Of a DNA stretch of 64,000 bases, positions 33,708 to 43,005 are shown piece after piece. Below the pieces are notes generated by a model. It searched no databases, had not been told where the DNA came from, and worked only from the letters and a program-made list of their open reading frames with translations. Source of the DNA: an uncultured Eubacteriales bacterium (lineage in GTDB: Bacteria; Bacillota; Clostridia; Oscillospirales; Acutalibacteraceae); the NCBI GenBank assembly GCA_949068525.1, contig CARTIQ010000002.1, positions 178,997 through 242,996 of the forward strand, written 5' to 3'. The stretch's first letter is position 1. The number at the start of each line of letters is the position of its first letter. The translations under genes and the position numbers were made by a program.

Positions 33708-36332
33708 TTATGATTTATGGTTCAAGAGCATTTTTTCGCACTCAACAACTAGTATAGGCGAGGCAGAGAGCAACCCGACAATCAGCCATTGTACAAAATT
33801 CAAATTGGCAGTCCTAAATATAACAGCAAGAGCCGGTATCGAAATAACCGCAACCTGTAGAATGATGCCAAGGAAGAAGGAGTAAACAAGCTTCATGTTA
33901 GAGAGAATGTCTATCTTAAACAAAGACTTCTCGCTCCGAACGTTAAAAGAGTGAAAAAGCTGAGACAAACTCAAAACGGCAAAAGCCATAGTGCGGCCAA
34001 TTATTGGCGTTTTAGAGACATCAAAAAATACACGCCCAATGCTAAAAGCCAAAAACGAAATAGCACCAATAAAGCAGCCCTCAATAACGATTTTGCGCCA
34101 ACCATCGCGAGAAAAAAGTGCAGCATTTTTGTCCTGTGGTTTATGATTCATAATTTCGTTGTCAACAGGCTCCACACCAAGTGCCAAAGCAGGAAAGGAG
34201 TCCGTGACCAAGTTTATCCATAAAAGCTGAATAGCCAACAAAGGCGAGGGGAGCTTGAGTAAAAAAGCGGTCAACACAGTGATGATCTCGCCAATGTTGG
34301 TAGAAATCAAAAAATGCACACTCTTTTTGATATTCTCAAAAATTCCGCGCCCCTGACGAACCGCCTCAACAATTGTAGAAAAATTATCGTCCGTCAGAAT
34401 CATGTCAGCGGCGTTTTTGGCAACGTCAGTTCCCTCAATTCCCATAGCGCAGCCAATGTCCGCTGCCTTCAAAGCAGGAGCATCGTTCACACCGTCACCT
34501 GTCATGGCAACGGTCTCGCCGTGCTTTTTGAAGGCCTTAACAATGCGAACCTTGTGCTCCGGAGAGACCCGCGCAAAAACCGAATAATCAAAAATGTCTT
34601 TCTCGAGCTTATCCTGACTCATTTTCTCAAGCTGAGCGCCGCTAATAGCCTTGTTGCTATCAGACAAAATTCCCAACTCACTAGCAATAGCTTTGGCGGT
34701 AATGATATGATCTCCAGTTATCATAACAGGCTTTATGCCTGCACTTTTGCACTCCCTAACAGCCAGCTTAGCGTGGGGACGAGGTGGATCCAGCATACCG
34801 ATCAGACCGCAAAAATTCAAGTCCTTTTCAGCGTCGTGATGCGAATGAGGGATGCTGTCCACGTCCTTGTAGGCAATGGCCAAAACTCGCAAAGCAGACT
34901 TTGCCATGTTCTCGTTTTGCATGCGCACTTTGCGCTTTAAATCTGCAGAAAACGCTCTCCCGTTGCACAAAGAAGAGCGATCCAAAAGAAAATCCGGCGC
35001 GCCCTTAGTAATGACGCGAAACTTGCCACTGGGTAGTCTATGAACAGTGGTCATGAGCTTTCTATCGGAGGCAAAAGGAATCTCGTACTTTTTGGGAAAT
35101 TCCCTATCGAGGTCTGTTTTAATTTGACCATTCTCAGCTGCCGCCAAAACGATGGCACTCTCGGTGGGCTCGCCAACTGCGCGAAACTCCTTGTTTGCGT
35201 ATGTAATAGAAGAATTATTGCACAAAGTGCCCAGTATCAGGATTTTCTGCCCGAGCTCCGAAGAAAAATTTATCCGACCGTCCTCGGTGCAAATTTGTGT
35301 CACCGTCATCTTGTTCTGCGTCAGTGTCCCGGTCTTGTCGGAGCAAATCACGGTCGCGTTGCCAAGCGTCTCCACGGCGGGGAGTTTCCTTATCACGGCG
35401 CGGTTTTCGGCCATCTTCCGAACGCCCATAGCCAAAACGATAGTAACCACAGCCGGAAGCCCCTCCGGAATAGCTGCTACAGCTAGACTGATGGCTATCA
35501 TGAACATCTCAAATGGTGGGACTTTCTCGATAACTCCGAGGAGAAAAATAACAGCACAAATAGCAATAGCGCAGATACCAAGCATTTTGCTGGTTTTTTC
35601 GAGCTTTAACTGCAGAGGAGTCTGAAAAGAATTTTCATTTATAATCATCCCAGCAATCTTTCCAACCTGAGTATTCATGCCGGTTTCAACAACAATAGCC
35701 TTGCCGTGCCCCGCTGTTATTGTGCTAGTAGAAAAAAGCATATTACGACGTTCGCCCAAAGTGGCCCCAGCAGAAAAAGTACGATTAGCCTCTTTTTCAA
35801 CAGGCAAAGACTCTCCCGTCAAAGATGACTCCTCGGCCTTCAAATTAAAACTCTCAATAAGCCGGGCATCAGCAGGAACCAAGTCACCAGTGTGCACCAG
35901 TAAGATGTCGCCTGGCACAAGTTCCTCCGAAGGCACAATTACCTTCTTGCCCGCCCGAATTACATGTGCCTTAGGTGAAGATAATTTTTTTAAAGCATCA
36001 ATAGCCTTCTCGGCCTTAGACTCCTGCGCAACGCCGATGATAGCGTTCATAATGACGATAAAAAGGATGATGACAGAATCAATGTAGTCCTGATTTCCCT
36101 TAATAGCCGAGGTCACAAAAGAAATAGCAGCAGCAATCAAAAGAACAATCACCATAAAGTCCGAAAATTGCTCAAAAAACTTTGCCAAAACACTCTTAGA
36201 CTTCTTCTCCTTCAAAATATTCTTGCCGCAATTTATCTGCTTTTGTGCAACAGAAATATTGTTTAGACCTATGTTTTCATCGACTTTAAATTTTTTCAAA
36301 ACGTCACTCACATTTAAATTATGCCAGTCCAT
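33708..36332 (-). CDS. Calcium-transporting P-type ATPase (SERCA/PMCA type)
   Basis: 874-residue P2-type ATPase exporting Ca2+ from the cytoplasm. Visible in order: cation ATPase N-domain, TM1-2, actuator loop SSLTGESLPVEKEA, TM4 with the ion-binding PEGLPAVVTIVLA, phosphorylation site SDKTGTLTQNKMTV (Asp near 330), hinge MTGDGVNDAPALKAADIG, and TM6 with NLVTDSFPALALG, whose Asn and Asp bind calcium. The Glu, Asn and Asp are all kept, favouring calcium. The start is ATG 36332 (a TTG directly precedes it), 8 bases after AAGGGG. Monocistronic; no clear terminator. Confidence 0.95.
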   Translation of the reverse strand: MDWHNLNVSDVLKKFKVDENIGLNNISVAQKQINCGKNILKEKKSKSVLAKFFEQFSDFMVIVLLIAAAISFVTSAIKGNQDYIDSVIILFIVIMNAIIGVAQESKAEKAIDALKKLSSPKAHVIRAGKKVIVPSEELVPGDILLVHTGDLVPADARLIESFNLKAEESSLTGESLPVEKEANRTFSAGATLGERRNMLFSTSTITAGHGKAIVVETGMNTQVGKIAGMIINENSFQTPLQLKLEKTSKMLGICAIAICAVIFLLGVIEKVPPFEMFMIAISLAVAAIPEGLPAVVTIVLAMGVRKMAENRAVIRKLPAVETLGNATVICSDKTGTLTQNKMTVTQICTEDGRINFSSELGQKILILGTLCNNSSITYANKEFRAVGEPTESAIVLAAAENGQIKTDLDREFPKKYEIPFASDRKLMTTVHRLPSGKFRVITKGAPDFLLDRSSLCNGRAFSADLKRKVRMQNENMAKSALRVLAIAYKDVDSIPHSHHDAEKDLNFCGLIGMLDPPRPHAKLAVRECKSAGIKPVMITGDHIITAKAIASELGILSDSNKAISGAQLEKMSQDKLEKDIFDYSVFARVSPEHKVRIVKAFKKHGETVAMTGDGVNDAPALKAADIGCAMGIEGTDVAKNAADMILTDDNFSTIVEAVRQGRGIFENIKKSVHFLISTNIGEIITVLTAFLLKLPSPLLAIQLLWINLVTDSFPALALGVEPVDNEIMNHKPQDKNAALFSRDGWRKIVIEGCFIGAISFLAFSIGRVFFDVSKTPIIGRTMAFAVLSLSQLFHSFNVRSEKSLFKIDILSNMKLVYSFFLGIILQVAVISIPALAVIFRTANLNFVQWLIVGLLSASPILVVECEKMLLNHKS

Positions 36333-36477
36333 CAAGTCAACCCCTTAAACCCTCAAAAATGTTGTCCATAAGGAAGTATATTCACAAAAGGAAAAAGTTA
36401 TGATCGCCCTGCACGCGCATAAACCAATATGACAAAGCCCGCATATATTAGATAAAAATATATTTGAGGTGAGTTTA

Positions 36478-37140
36478 ATGTGGATCTGGTCGGGAATCTT
36501 GTTAGCAATATCGCTCAGCATGGACGCACTGGGCATAGGTGTATCGTATGGCCTAAGAGGCAAAAAAGTCCCGATACTGCCCAAAGTCATAATAAGCCTG
36601 ATCTCGCTAGCGTTCACTGCCGCAGCAATAGGCATAGGCAACGTAATAGTACTGTTTTTGCCAGACCAACTAGCCAAGCTGATAGGTTCCGGAATGCTAG
36701 GCATACTAGGTGTGGGGATAATAATCCAAGCGCTAAGCAAAAAAGAGAGGGAAGAAGAGCAAGAGGCTCAAAGACCACAAAAAAAGACCTGGGCAATAGC
36801 GCTAAAACCGTTGGGTCTCACAATAAAAATAATCCGTAACGAAATTTATAAAAACGGCAATAATGGGGACCCCACAGCAACAATGGGTATAAGAGAATCG
36901 CTGTACATGGGCGTTGCTCTTTCCATAGATTCTTTTGGTGCCGGAATAAGTAGCGCAGTTTCGGGCATCAACAATTTTTTCGTCCCCGTGATGGTTGGCT
37001 TGTGCCAGTTTATCTTTCTGTACCTAGGCATATTCTGCGGCCAAAAGCTGACGTCAATAAAAAAAGCAGATCCCAAAATCTTTATGCTTCTCTCTGGTAC
37101 CATATTAGTGGTTTTGGCGATAATCAGATATTTCATATAG
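36478..37140 (+). CDS. ytaF: Sporulation membrane protein YtaF (MntP-like)
   Basis: 220 residues, six hydrophobic helices in two halves. Each half has the Asp-containing helix seen in MntP/YtaF proteins: LLAISLSMDALGIGVSYGLR (residues 8-27) and VALSIDSFGAGISSAVSG. YtaF is a sporulation-associated member whose transport substrate is not known; MntP relatives export Mn2+. ATG 36478 has GAGGTG 6 bases upstream. Divergent from the calcium ATPase. Confidence 0.87.
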   Translation: MWIWSGILLAISLSMDALGIGVSYGLRGKKVPILPKVIISLISLAFTAAAIGIGNVIVLFLPDQLAKLIGSGMLGILGVGIIIQALSKKEREEEQEAQRPQKKTWAIALKPLGLTIKIIRNEIYKNGNNGDPTATMGIRESLYMGVALSIDSFGAGISSAVSGINNFFVPVMVGLCQFIFLYLGIFCGQKLTSIKKADPKIFMLLSGTILVVLAIIRYFI

Positions 37141-37162
37141 AATAGATGCGCACAAAATTTTG

Positions 37163-37345
37163 TTACTCATAAAACCTCAACGAGCCGAGCAATTTCTCTC
37201 GCTGCCGCTTTAAATATGCCTCGTCAATGTCAACGTAAATGCAGGAGCAGCACGCCCCGGTTATCGATAAATCTAGCTGCTCCAACCGGCACAATCCATT
37301 ACAAAAATAAACACAGAAATAATTTTCGCACTTGATCGTTTTCAC
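37163..37345 (-). CDS. Cysteine-rich small protein (DUF1540-like)
   Basis: 60 residues with seven Cys: C6, C11, C15, C19, C32, C33, C35, in the pattern CENYFCVYFCNGLC...GACCSC, then a charged helix (DIDEAYLKRQREKLL). The pattern recalls the DUF1540-type metal-binding small proteins of clostridia, whose function is not known. GTG 37345-37343 is chosen, since GGGGTG lies 6 bases upstream; the frame is open 7 codons further up. Convergent with ytaF, divergent from the XRE gene. Confidence 0.72.
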   Translation of the reverse strand: MKTIKCENYFCVYFCNGLCRLEQLDLSITGACCSCIYVDIDEAYLKRQREKLLGSLRFYE

Positions 37346-37426
37346 AATAATCACCCCAATGATCATAGGTCTAAAACACCCTAATACTAATAGGTCAATT
37401 ATACCATAATATTTATGGTGATGTAA

Positions 37427-37672
37427 ATGAGCAAATTAAAAAAATTGAGAAAAGAAAAAGGCTTTACGCAAATAAAAATGCAGCATCTAACGGGTATAGA
37501 CCAAAGCGATTATTCCAAATTAGAAAATGGGCATAGGCATCTAACGTTTGAGCAGTGCAAAAGATTGGCGCTGGCGCTAGACACAAGCATGGACTACTTG
37601 GCCGACTTAACCGATGACCCAAACCCATATAAGAGGGCGAACCATAATAGAAACCAGACTACGCTTAAATAG
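37427..37672 (+). CDS. XRE-family transcriptional regulator
   Basis: 81 residues. Standard helix-turn-helix: LKKLRKEKGFTQIKMQHLTG (residues 4-23), IDQSDYSKLENGHRHLTF (recognition helix SKLENG), LALALDTSMDYLADLTDD. It lacks any sensor domain, so it probably works as a small repressor. ATG 37427 has GGTGATG upstream. A 12-bp inverted repeat brackets its stop codon. Confidence 0.9.
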   Translation: MSKLKKLRKEKGFTQIKMQHLTGIDQSDYSKLENGHRHLTFEQCKRLALALDTSMDYLADLTDDPNPYKRANHNRNQTTLK

Positions 37673-37690
37673 TAAAACCGTAGCCTGGTT
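37652..37690. terminator. Inverted repeat around the XRE gene stop codon
   Basis: AACCAGACTACG (37652-37663) and CGTAGCCTGGTT (37679-37690) pair over 12 bp with one mismatch; the TAG (37670-37672) lies in the 15-base loop. Followed by A/T sequence, not a clear T-run. Confidence 0.6.
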
Positions 37691-37710
37691 CAAAGATAAA
37701 AAATAAATAG

Positions 37711-37745
37711 CTCAGGCCGCACTATACCGCGCGGCCTGATTTTTA
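37711..37745. terminator. Strong bidirectional terminator
   Basis: TCAGGCCGC (37712-37720) and GCGGCCTGA (37731-37739) form a perfect 9-bp GC-rich stem followed by TTTTT. It serves the XRE gene and, from the other side, lysS. Confidence 0.9.
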
Positions 37746-39248
37746 GTCTCTTGGCTTCATAGTAGGAAAGAGCAGAACATCTCGGATAGATGCGCAGTCA
37801 GTAAGCAGCATAACCAAGCGATCAATTCCGATCCCGAGCCCGCCAGTAGGCGCCATACCATATTCGAGCGCATTAATAAAGTCCTCATCGATTAAATTAG
37901 CTTCATCGTCGCCAGCCTCACGCAGGGCCATCTGATGTAAAAAGCGTTCGCGCTGATCAATAGGATCATTCAGCTCAGAGTAGGCATTGGCCATTTCACG
38001 CCGGGTAATAAACAGCTCAAAACGCTCAACCAGCCGGGGATTATCCTTTTTACGTTTAGTAAGAGGCGATACCTCAACCGGATAATCGCAAATAAAAGTG
38101 GGCTGAACCAAGGTTTCTTCAACCTTTTCCTCAAACACAAGGTTCAAAATATCGCCCCAAGAGTTTTTGCCACAAGTTTCAAAGCCAAACTGCGCGGCAA
38201 GCTGCATAGCTCGAGCATCATCGCCCATAAAAGAGGCAAAATCAACGCCAGTAACCTCTTTAACTGCATCAATCATGGTAACACGGCGAAAAGGTTTGCA
38301 AAGATTAATATCCTCACCCTGATAATTAATAATATCCGAACCACCAATAGCCTGAGCGCAAGCGTTAATAATATTTTCGGTATGCTCCATCATCGCGTTA
38401 TAATCCACATAAGCCTCATAAAGCTCGATAGAAGTAAACTCAGGGTTGTGCTTAACATCCATGCCCTCATTCCGGAACAAGCGGCCAATCTCATAAACTT
38501 TTTCCATGCCGCCAACAATCAAGCGTTTTAAGTATAACTCTGGTGCAATACGCAAAAACAAGTCCAAATCGAGCGTATTGTGATGTGTAATGAAAGGACG
38601 AGCCGCAGCGCCGCCAGCAATAGTGTTAAGAATAGGCGTTTCAACTTCAATAAAGCCCCGCTCATCAAGGTACTTTCGAATAGTGCGAATAATAGTGCTG
38701 CGTTTAATAAAAGTATCCTTAACCTCCGGGTTAACAATCAAATCGACATACCGCTGACGATATCGCAAGTCCGTATTCTTCAACCCGTGGAATTTATCGG
38801 GCAAAGGCAACAAAGATTTAGAAAGCAAAGTTAAAGTCTTAGCATGAACAGAGATCTCACCACGACGGGTCTTAAAAACAAATCCCTCAACGCAAACAAT
38901 ATCACCAATATCCCACCGGTCAAGCCCGCGATAAACGTCTTCCCCAACGTCATCAGTCTTAATATAAACCTGCATCCTACCACTACAATCGTGCACATCC
39001 ATAAAGCAAGCTTTACCCATGTCGCGCCAACTCATAATCCGGCCCGCAATGCAAACGTCCTTACCTTCAAACGTGTCAAAATTTTCAACAATCTCAGAGT
39101 TATAAGCATTCCGCGAGCAAACAGTAATCTCAAAAGGGTCCATATGTTCTTCCTGGAGGGCGCGCAATTTATCACGCCGAATTTTCAAAAGTTCCTTAAC
39201 ATCCGGTTCATTAGCACCATTTAAAGTGCTAGAATTTTCATCATTCAT
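37743..39248 (-). CDS. lysS: Lysyl-tRNA synthetase (class II)
   Basis: 501 residues. Visible: N-terminal OB-fold anticodon-binding domain (FDTFEGKDVCIAGRIMSWRD), class II motif 2 (YEIGRLFRNEGMDVKHNPEF) and motif 3 (GLGIGIDRLVMLL) near the C-terminus. Starts at ATG 39248 with GAGGAG upstream. It follows greA by 83 bp in the same direction, an order common in Firmicutes. Confidence 0.97.
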   Translation of the reverse strand: MNDENSSTLNGANEPDVKELLKIRRDKLRALQEEHMDPFEITVCSRNAYNSEIVENFDTFEGKDVCIAGRIMSWRDMGKACFMDVHDCSGRMQVYIKTDDVGEDVYRGLDRWDIGDIVCVEGFVFKTRRGEISVHAKTLTLLSKSLLPLPDKFHGLKNTDLRYRQRYVDLIVNPEVKDTFIKRSTIIRTIRKYLDERGFIEVETPILNTIAGGAAARPFITHHNTLDLDLFLRIAPELYLKRLIVGGMEKVYEIGRLFRNEGMDVKHNPEFTSIELYEAYVDYNAMMEHTENIINACAQAIGGSDIINYQGEDINLCKPFRRVTMIDAVKEVTGVDFASFMGDDARAMQLAAQFGFETCGKNSWGDILNLVFEEKVEETLVQPTFICDYPVEVSPLTKRKKDNPRLVERFELFITRREMANAYSELNDPIDQRERFLHQMALREAGDDEANLIDEDFINALEYGMAPTGGLGIGIDRLVMLLTDCASIRDVLLFPTMKPRD

Positions 39249-39331
39249 TTTAATAGCTCCTCAAAATTTAAAAAGACGGGCAGAAAGAATAAAAAATTCA
39301 CCTGCCCAAAAGTTTAAAATAATATTCGTGC

Positions 39332-39805
39332 CTATTTAGATATCTCTAAAACCTCAAACGAAGTGATTCCAGCCGGGGTCTCAACTTCAACAACGTCGCC
39401 GACTCGGTGCCCAATAAGAGCCTTCCCGACAGGCGATTCATCCGAAATACGACCATTAATAGGATCGGCCTCACTATAACCGACGATCTTGTAATCGCAA
39501 ATGTCATCAAAGCCAACGTCCCGGACTTTAACCTTAGATCCAACATGAATAATCTCGGTAGAAAGTTCATCTTCATTAATGACTTTAACATTTTTAAGCG
39601 TGTTTTCAATAGAAGCGATCCTAGCCTCAACAATAGCCTGCTCGTTCTTAGCCTCGTCGTATTCGCTATTTTCCGATAAATCCCCAAAAGACAAAGCGAC
39701 CTTTATTTTTTCGGCAATTTCCTTACGTTTAACAGTCTTTAATTCATCGAGTTCGGCTTCCAAATTTTTAAGTCCTTCATCAGTAAGTAAAACTTGTTTG
39801 GTCAT
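39332..39805 (-). CDS. greA: Transcription elongation factor GreA
   Basis: 157-residue factor that rescues stalled RNA polymerase by stimulating transcript cleavage. N-terminal coiled coil with the catalytic acidic tip (SFGDLSENSEYDEAKNEQ, residues about 36-53) and C-terminal FKBP-like domain (ISDESPVGKALIGHRVGDVV). ATG 39805 (MTKQ) is preferred to upstream in-frame starts; AAGGTGG lies 8-14 bases upstream. A consensus promoter precedes it. Confidence 0.97.
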   Translation of the reverse strand: MTKQVLLTDEGLKNLEAELDELKTVKRKEIAEKIKVALSFGDLSENSEYDEAKNEQAIVEARIASIENTLKNVKVINEDELSTEIIHVGSKVKVRDVGFDDICDYKIVGYSEADPINGRISDESPVGKALIGHRVGDVVEVETPAGITSFEVLEISK

Positions 39806-39855
39806 TTTAACACAAACCACCTTTTTAATTAAGATTATTTCAGAACAACATACCA

Positions 39856-39884
39856 ATTATAATTTAGTTGATCTAGTGTGTCAA
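39856..39884 (-). promoter_or_regulatory. Promoter of greA-lysS
   Basis: On the minus strand TTGACA (39884-39879), 17 bases, TATAAT (39861-39856). Confidence 0.9.
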
Positions 39885-40036
39885 GATGATTTTATAAAAA
39901 TTCTCAAATTTTGGAGAAGCCAGAAAACAAGCATCAATCAAACTATTAATGATAGCAAAAAACGAAGGCTCAAACTAAAAATTTTTTAACAAAACAAGTA
40001 TAAAGCTAAAAACATCTTAATATGTACCGAAATAAA

Positions 40037-41308
40037 TTAATAGTATACATAGCTTTCATTCAAGGGGTTATAGTCAGTAACGCCGTTAAACTTTGTCTGA
40101 AAGTGTAAATGCGGGCCAGTAGAGTGGCCAGTAGAACCAACCTCACCTATTTTTTGACCTTTTTTAACACTCTGCCCAGAAGAAACGCAAACACGTGCCA
40201 AATGGCCATAAATTGAAATTTTTATCACAATTTTGCTGTTAATCATGTATGTGTGGCGAACCATAACATAATTGCCATATCCGCCGCCACAACCGCAGCT
40301 GCGCAATTTGCCATAGTCATGCGAGCAACCGATAAACGCTGCAATAACCACACCATCATCAACAGCAACAACAGTTGCACCATAGATACCTTTGCTAGCG
40401 ATATCAATACCCTTGTGATACACATTACCGCGGCGCTCCATGTATTCAGATGATCGCCTAGTAAAGCCCCCCAGCACAGGCCAAACCCATTTAGACTTGG
40501 GAATATCACTAAGATTGGCCAAACTAAGCAGATTCCCACCGCTGTTTCGCCGTAACCGCGCAACTTCCATATCAATAGCATTCTGAATTTGCCGAACCTC
40601 TACATCAGCATCGTAAATCTCAGCCTGAATACGGCTCTTGTCGCTTTCAAGCTGTTTCAAAAGAGTCTCATTCTGGACCAAAAGCTCACGTAATTGTGCC
40701 TCAACTTCATTTAATGAGTTTGTCTCAGCAACCAAAGAAGCCTCTTGACTAGTTAAGCCCGTTTTCATGCCTTCCAAAGAGCTAATATTATCCTTCAAAG
40801 CGCTCAAAAGCCGATTATCATGGTCACTAACCTTGGTAATAATCTCAGCCTTGTCAATAAGCTCCTCAAAAGTTTTAGCATTAAAAACCAAATCAATCAG
40901 CTGTACCTCGCCAGCCTTATAAATAGCTGCCAATCTTAGTTTAAGAACCTCCGTATTTTCAGCAACTTCACGTTCTTTGGCCGCAATATCGCGTTTAACC
41001 TGCTCAATTTGTATTCTCAAATCGTCAACACGCTTATTTATCTTAAGTTTTCGCTCTTTTACACTCATTATTTTGCTATTAACAGAGTCATACTGCCGAC
41101 GTTTGTCGTCAACTTTTTTTTGAGTTTCCTTAAGGGTTTTCTCAAGAGTATTTTTTTTAGATTTTACGCGCTCCTGGTTCTGGCGGTGCTGATCGATAAC
41201 AGAAGAATAAGCAATAAAATGGTGAGAGATGATCTTATTAGAAGAACAAATGGCAAAGAAAAAAGTTATACATATAAAAAATACGCAAAAAATTTTCTTA
41301 CCAGCCAA
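40037..41308 (-). CDS. M23 murein hydrolase/activator with coiled coil (FtsEX partner)
   Basis: 423 residues: N-terminal signal-anchor (FCVFFICITFFFAI), a long coiled coil (residues 38-255) as in EnvC/PcsB-type partners of FtsX, then an M23 (LytM) domain with HKGID (H298, D302) and PHLHF (H400, H402); the zinc ligands are all present, so it may itself cut peptidoglycan. Between strands lies a Cys/Gly-rich insert (CSHDYGKLRSCGCGGG, 328-343). Start is TTG 41308, 5 bases after GGAGGAG, overlapping ftsX by 11 bases. Confidence 0.92.
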   Translation of the reverse strand: MAGKKIFCVFFICITFFFAICSSNKIISHHFIAYSSVIDQHRQNQERVKSKKNTLEKTLKETQKKVDDKRRQYDSVNSKIMSVKERKLKINKRVDDLRIQIEQVKRDIAAKEREVAENTEVLKLRLAAIYKAGEVQLIDLVFNAKTFEELIDKAEIITKVSDHDNRLLSALKDNISSLEGMKTGLTSQEASLVAETNSLNEVEAQLRELLVQNETLLKQLESDKSRIQAEIYDADVEVRQIQNAIDMEVARLRRNSGGNLLSLANLSDIPKSKWVWPVLGGFTRRSSEYMERRGNVYHKGIDIASKGIYGATVVAVDDGVVIAAFIGCSHDYGKLRSCGCGGGYGNYVMVRHTYMINSKIVIKISIYGHLARVCVSSGQSVKKGQKIGEVGSTGHSTGPHLHFQTKFNGVTDYNPLNESYVYY

Positions 41309-42197
41309 GAATTTCTCCTCCCTCCCGCTTGAGGTACTTGCTAATAGAAATAAGCCCACCAATCAACCCAAAAGCTATACCGGCAGCAATAAAAGCCAAG
41401 AATATAGGCAAAGATACGCTTCCAAAAGGAATATGCGAAAAAGGGACCATCCGATTAACGTAGCCAATCAAAACGTCATATAAAAGCTTCAAAATAGTAG
41501 CAGAAATAATAGCAGAAATAATACCAATAATAATGCCCTCAACAATAAAAGGCAGCCGCACAAACCAGTCGGTAGCGCCAACCGACTTCATAATGCTAAT
41601 TTCAAACCGGCGACTATACATAGTAAGCCGAATGGTGTTAGACAGTATAAATAAAGAAACAAGACCTAAAACAATAACAATGAAAACGCCGCTAATAGAA
41701 ATTAACCGATCAAACTTAGTCAATTTCTCAAAAAGCTCGCTGCGATTAACAACACTGTCAATGCCGTCAATTTGTTTAATAACGTCAACAGTCTCGCGGT
41801 ACTTAGAAATATCCGCCAAAGTAACATGAAAAGCGTGAGGAAAGGGGTTATTATCCTTAATTCCATCAAAAATAGGTCCCAGCTCATCCTTAAACTTTTC
41901 AACAGCTTCTTCCTTAGAGTAAAACTTGCACCCCGCAATATTAGGCAAAACCTTAATTTTCTCACCAATCTCCAAAGCGGGGCCTGTTTCAACATCGTCA
42001 TTCAAATAAACAGTAATGCTATTCTGAGACTCAATAGAGCGCAAAGTATTACTAATATTCATAGAAAACAAAGCAGCAGCACCAGTAAGCAAAAGGCATA
42101 AAACCAAAACACCAATAGAAGCCACCGACATCATCCAGTTTTTCCAAACATTCTTAAATCCTTCAGTCAACAAATACTTCAAAGAACTAGCTCTCAT
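41298..42197 (-). CDS. ftsX: Cell division protein FtsX
   Basis: 299-residue membrane subunit of the FtsEX complex, which controls peptidoglycan hydrolases during division. Four transmembrane helices: one near residues 24-46 (MSVASIGVLVLCLLLTGAAA), three in the C-terminal third, with the large extracytoplasmic loop (residues 50-170) between. ATG 42197 overlaps the ftsE stop by 11 bases. The partner hydrolase overlaps its stop. Confidence 0.96.
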   Translation of the reverse strand: MRASSLKYLLTEGFKNVWKNWMMSVASIGVLVLCLLLTGAAALFSMNISNTLRSIESQNSITVYLNDDVETGPALEIGEKIKVLPNIAGCKFYSKEEAVEKFKDELGPIFDGIKDNNPFPHAFHVTLADISKYRETVDVIKQIDGIDSVVNRSELFEKLTKFDRLISISGVFIVIVLGLVSLFILSNTIRLTMYSRRFEISIMKSVGATDWFVRLPFIVEGIIIGIISAIISATILKLLYDVLIGYVNRMVPFSHIPFGSVSLPIFLAFIAAGIAFGLIGGLISISKYLKREGGEILGW

Positions 42198-42873
42198 AAT
42201 GCACCTCCGGATTTTTGCTATCAGAAATAATCTTACCGCAGTTTATTTCAATAACTCTTTTGCCAAAATGCTGCACCAAATCATGCTCATGTGTAACCAT
42301 CAAAACAGTAGTTCCGCGCTTATTAATCTCGGTCAAAAGTTCAACAATCTCATAAGACATCTCCGGATCAATATTTCCTGTAGGCTCGTCCGCAATAATA
42401 ATAGAAGGATTATTAACAAGAGCGCGCGCCAAGCTGACTCTCTGCTGCTCTCCGCCAGAAAGCTCAGCCGGGCGCTGATTAGCCTTATTCTGCAAATCAA
42501 CCAAATTCAATATGTAAGGAACGCGTTTTTTAACGTCCCGCTCCGAAGCACCAGTAACACGCATAGCAAAAGCAACGTTATCAAAAACAGTCATCTTGTC
42601 AATCAGACGAAAATCCTGAAAAACGATGCCCATTTTCCTACGAATATAAGGGACTTCTCGCTTAGTAATCTGAGAAATATTTATTCCATCAAGGTATATA
42701 GTGCCCCGCGAGGGCAGTTCTTCGTGCATAATGAGTTTTAAGAAAGTACTCTTACCCGAACCAGAAGAACCAACAATAAATACAAATTCACCTTTTTTTA
42801 TATGTAAATTTATATTTTTAAGAGCACTAGTACCATTAGCATAAACTTTTGATACATTCCTAAACTCTATCAT
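42187..42873 (-). CDS. ftsE: Cell division ATP-binding protein FtsE
   Basis: 228-residue ABC ATPase of FtsEX. Walker A GSSGSGKSTFL (residues 35-45), Q-loop FQDFRLIDKMTVFDNVAF, signature LSGGEQQRVSLARALV, Walker B IIIADEPTGNID and the H-loop VTHEHDLV. ATG 42873 is preceded by AAAAGGAG. First gene of ftsE-ftsX-M23. Confidence 0.97.
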   Translation of the reverse strand: MIEFRNVSKVYANGTSALKNINLHIKKGEFVFIVGSSGSGKSTFLKLIMHEELPSRGTIYLDGINISQITKREVPYIRRKMGIVFQDFRLIDKMTVFDNVAFAMRVTGASERDVKKRVPYILNLVDLQNKANQRPAELSGGEQQRVSLARALVNNPSIIIADEPTGNIDPEMSYEIVELLTEINKRGTTVLMVTHEHDLVQHFGKRVIEINCGKIISDSKNPEVHYES

Positions 42874-43005
42874 GGTTTTTAATACTCCTTTTAGTTTGCC
42901 ATCTTCCTTTTTTCATTAACTAAAAAACGCAGATAAACGCCAAATTTAGCTAAATAAAACACCAAACAGTCAAATTTTACTTTAAACTAAAAATAGCCCC
43001 AAAAA

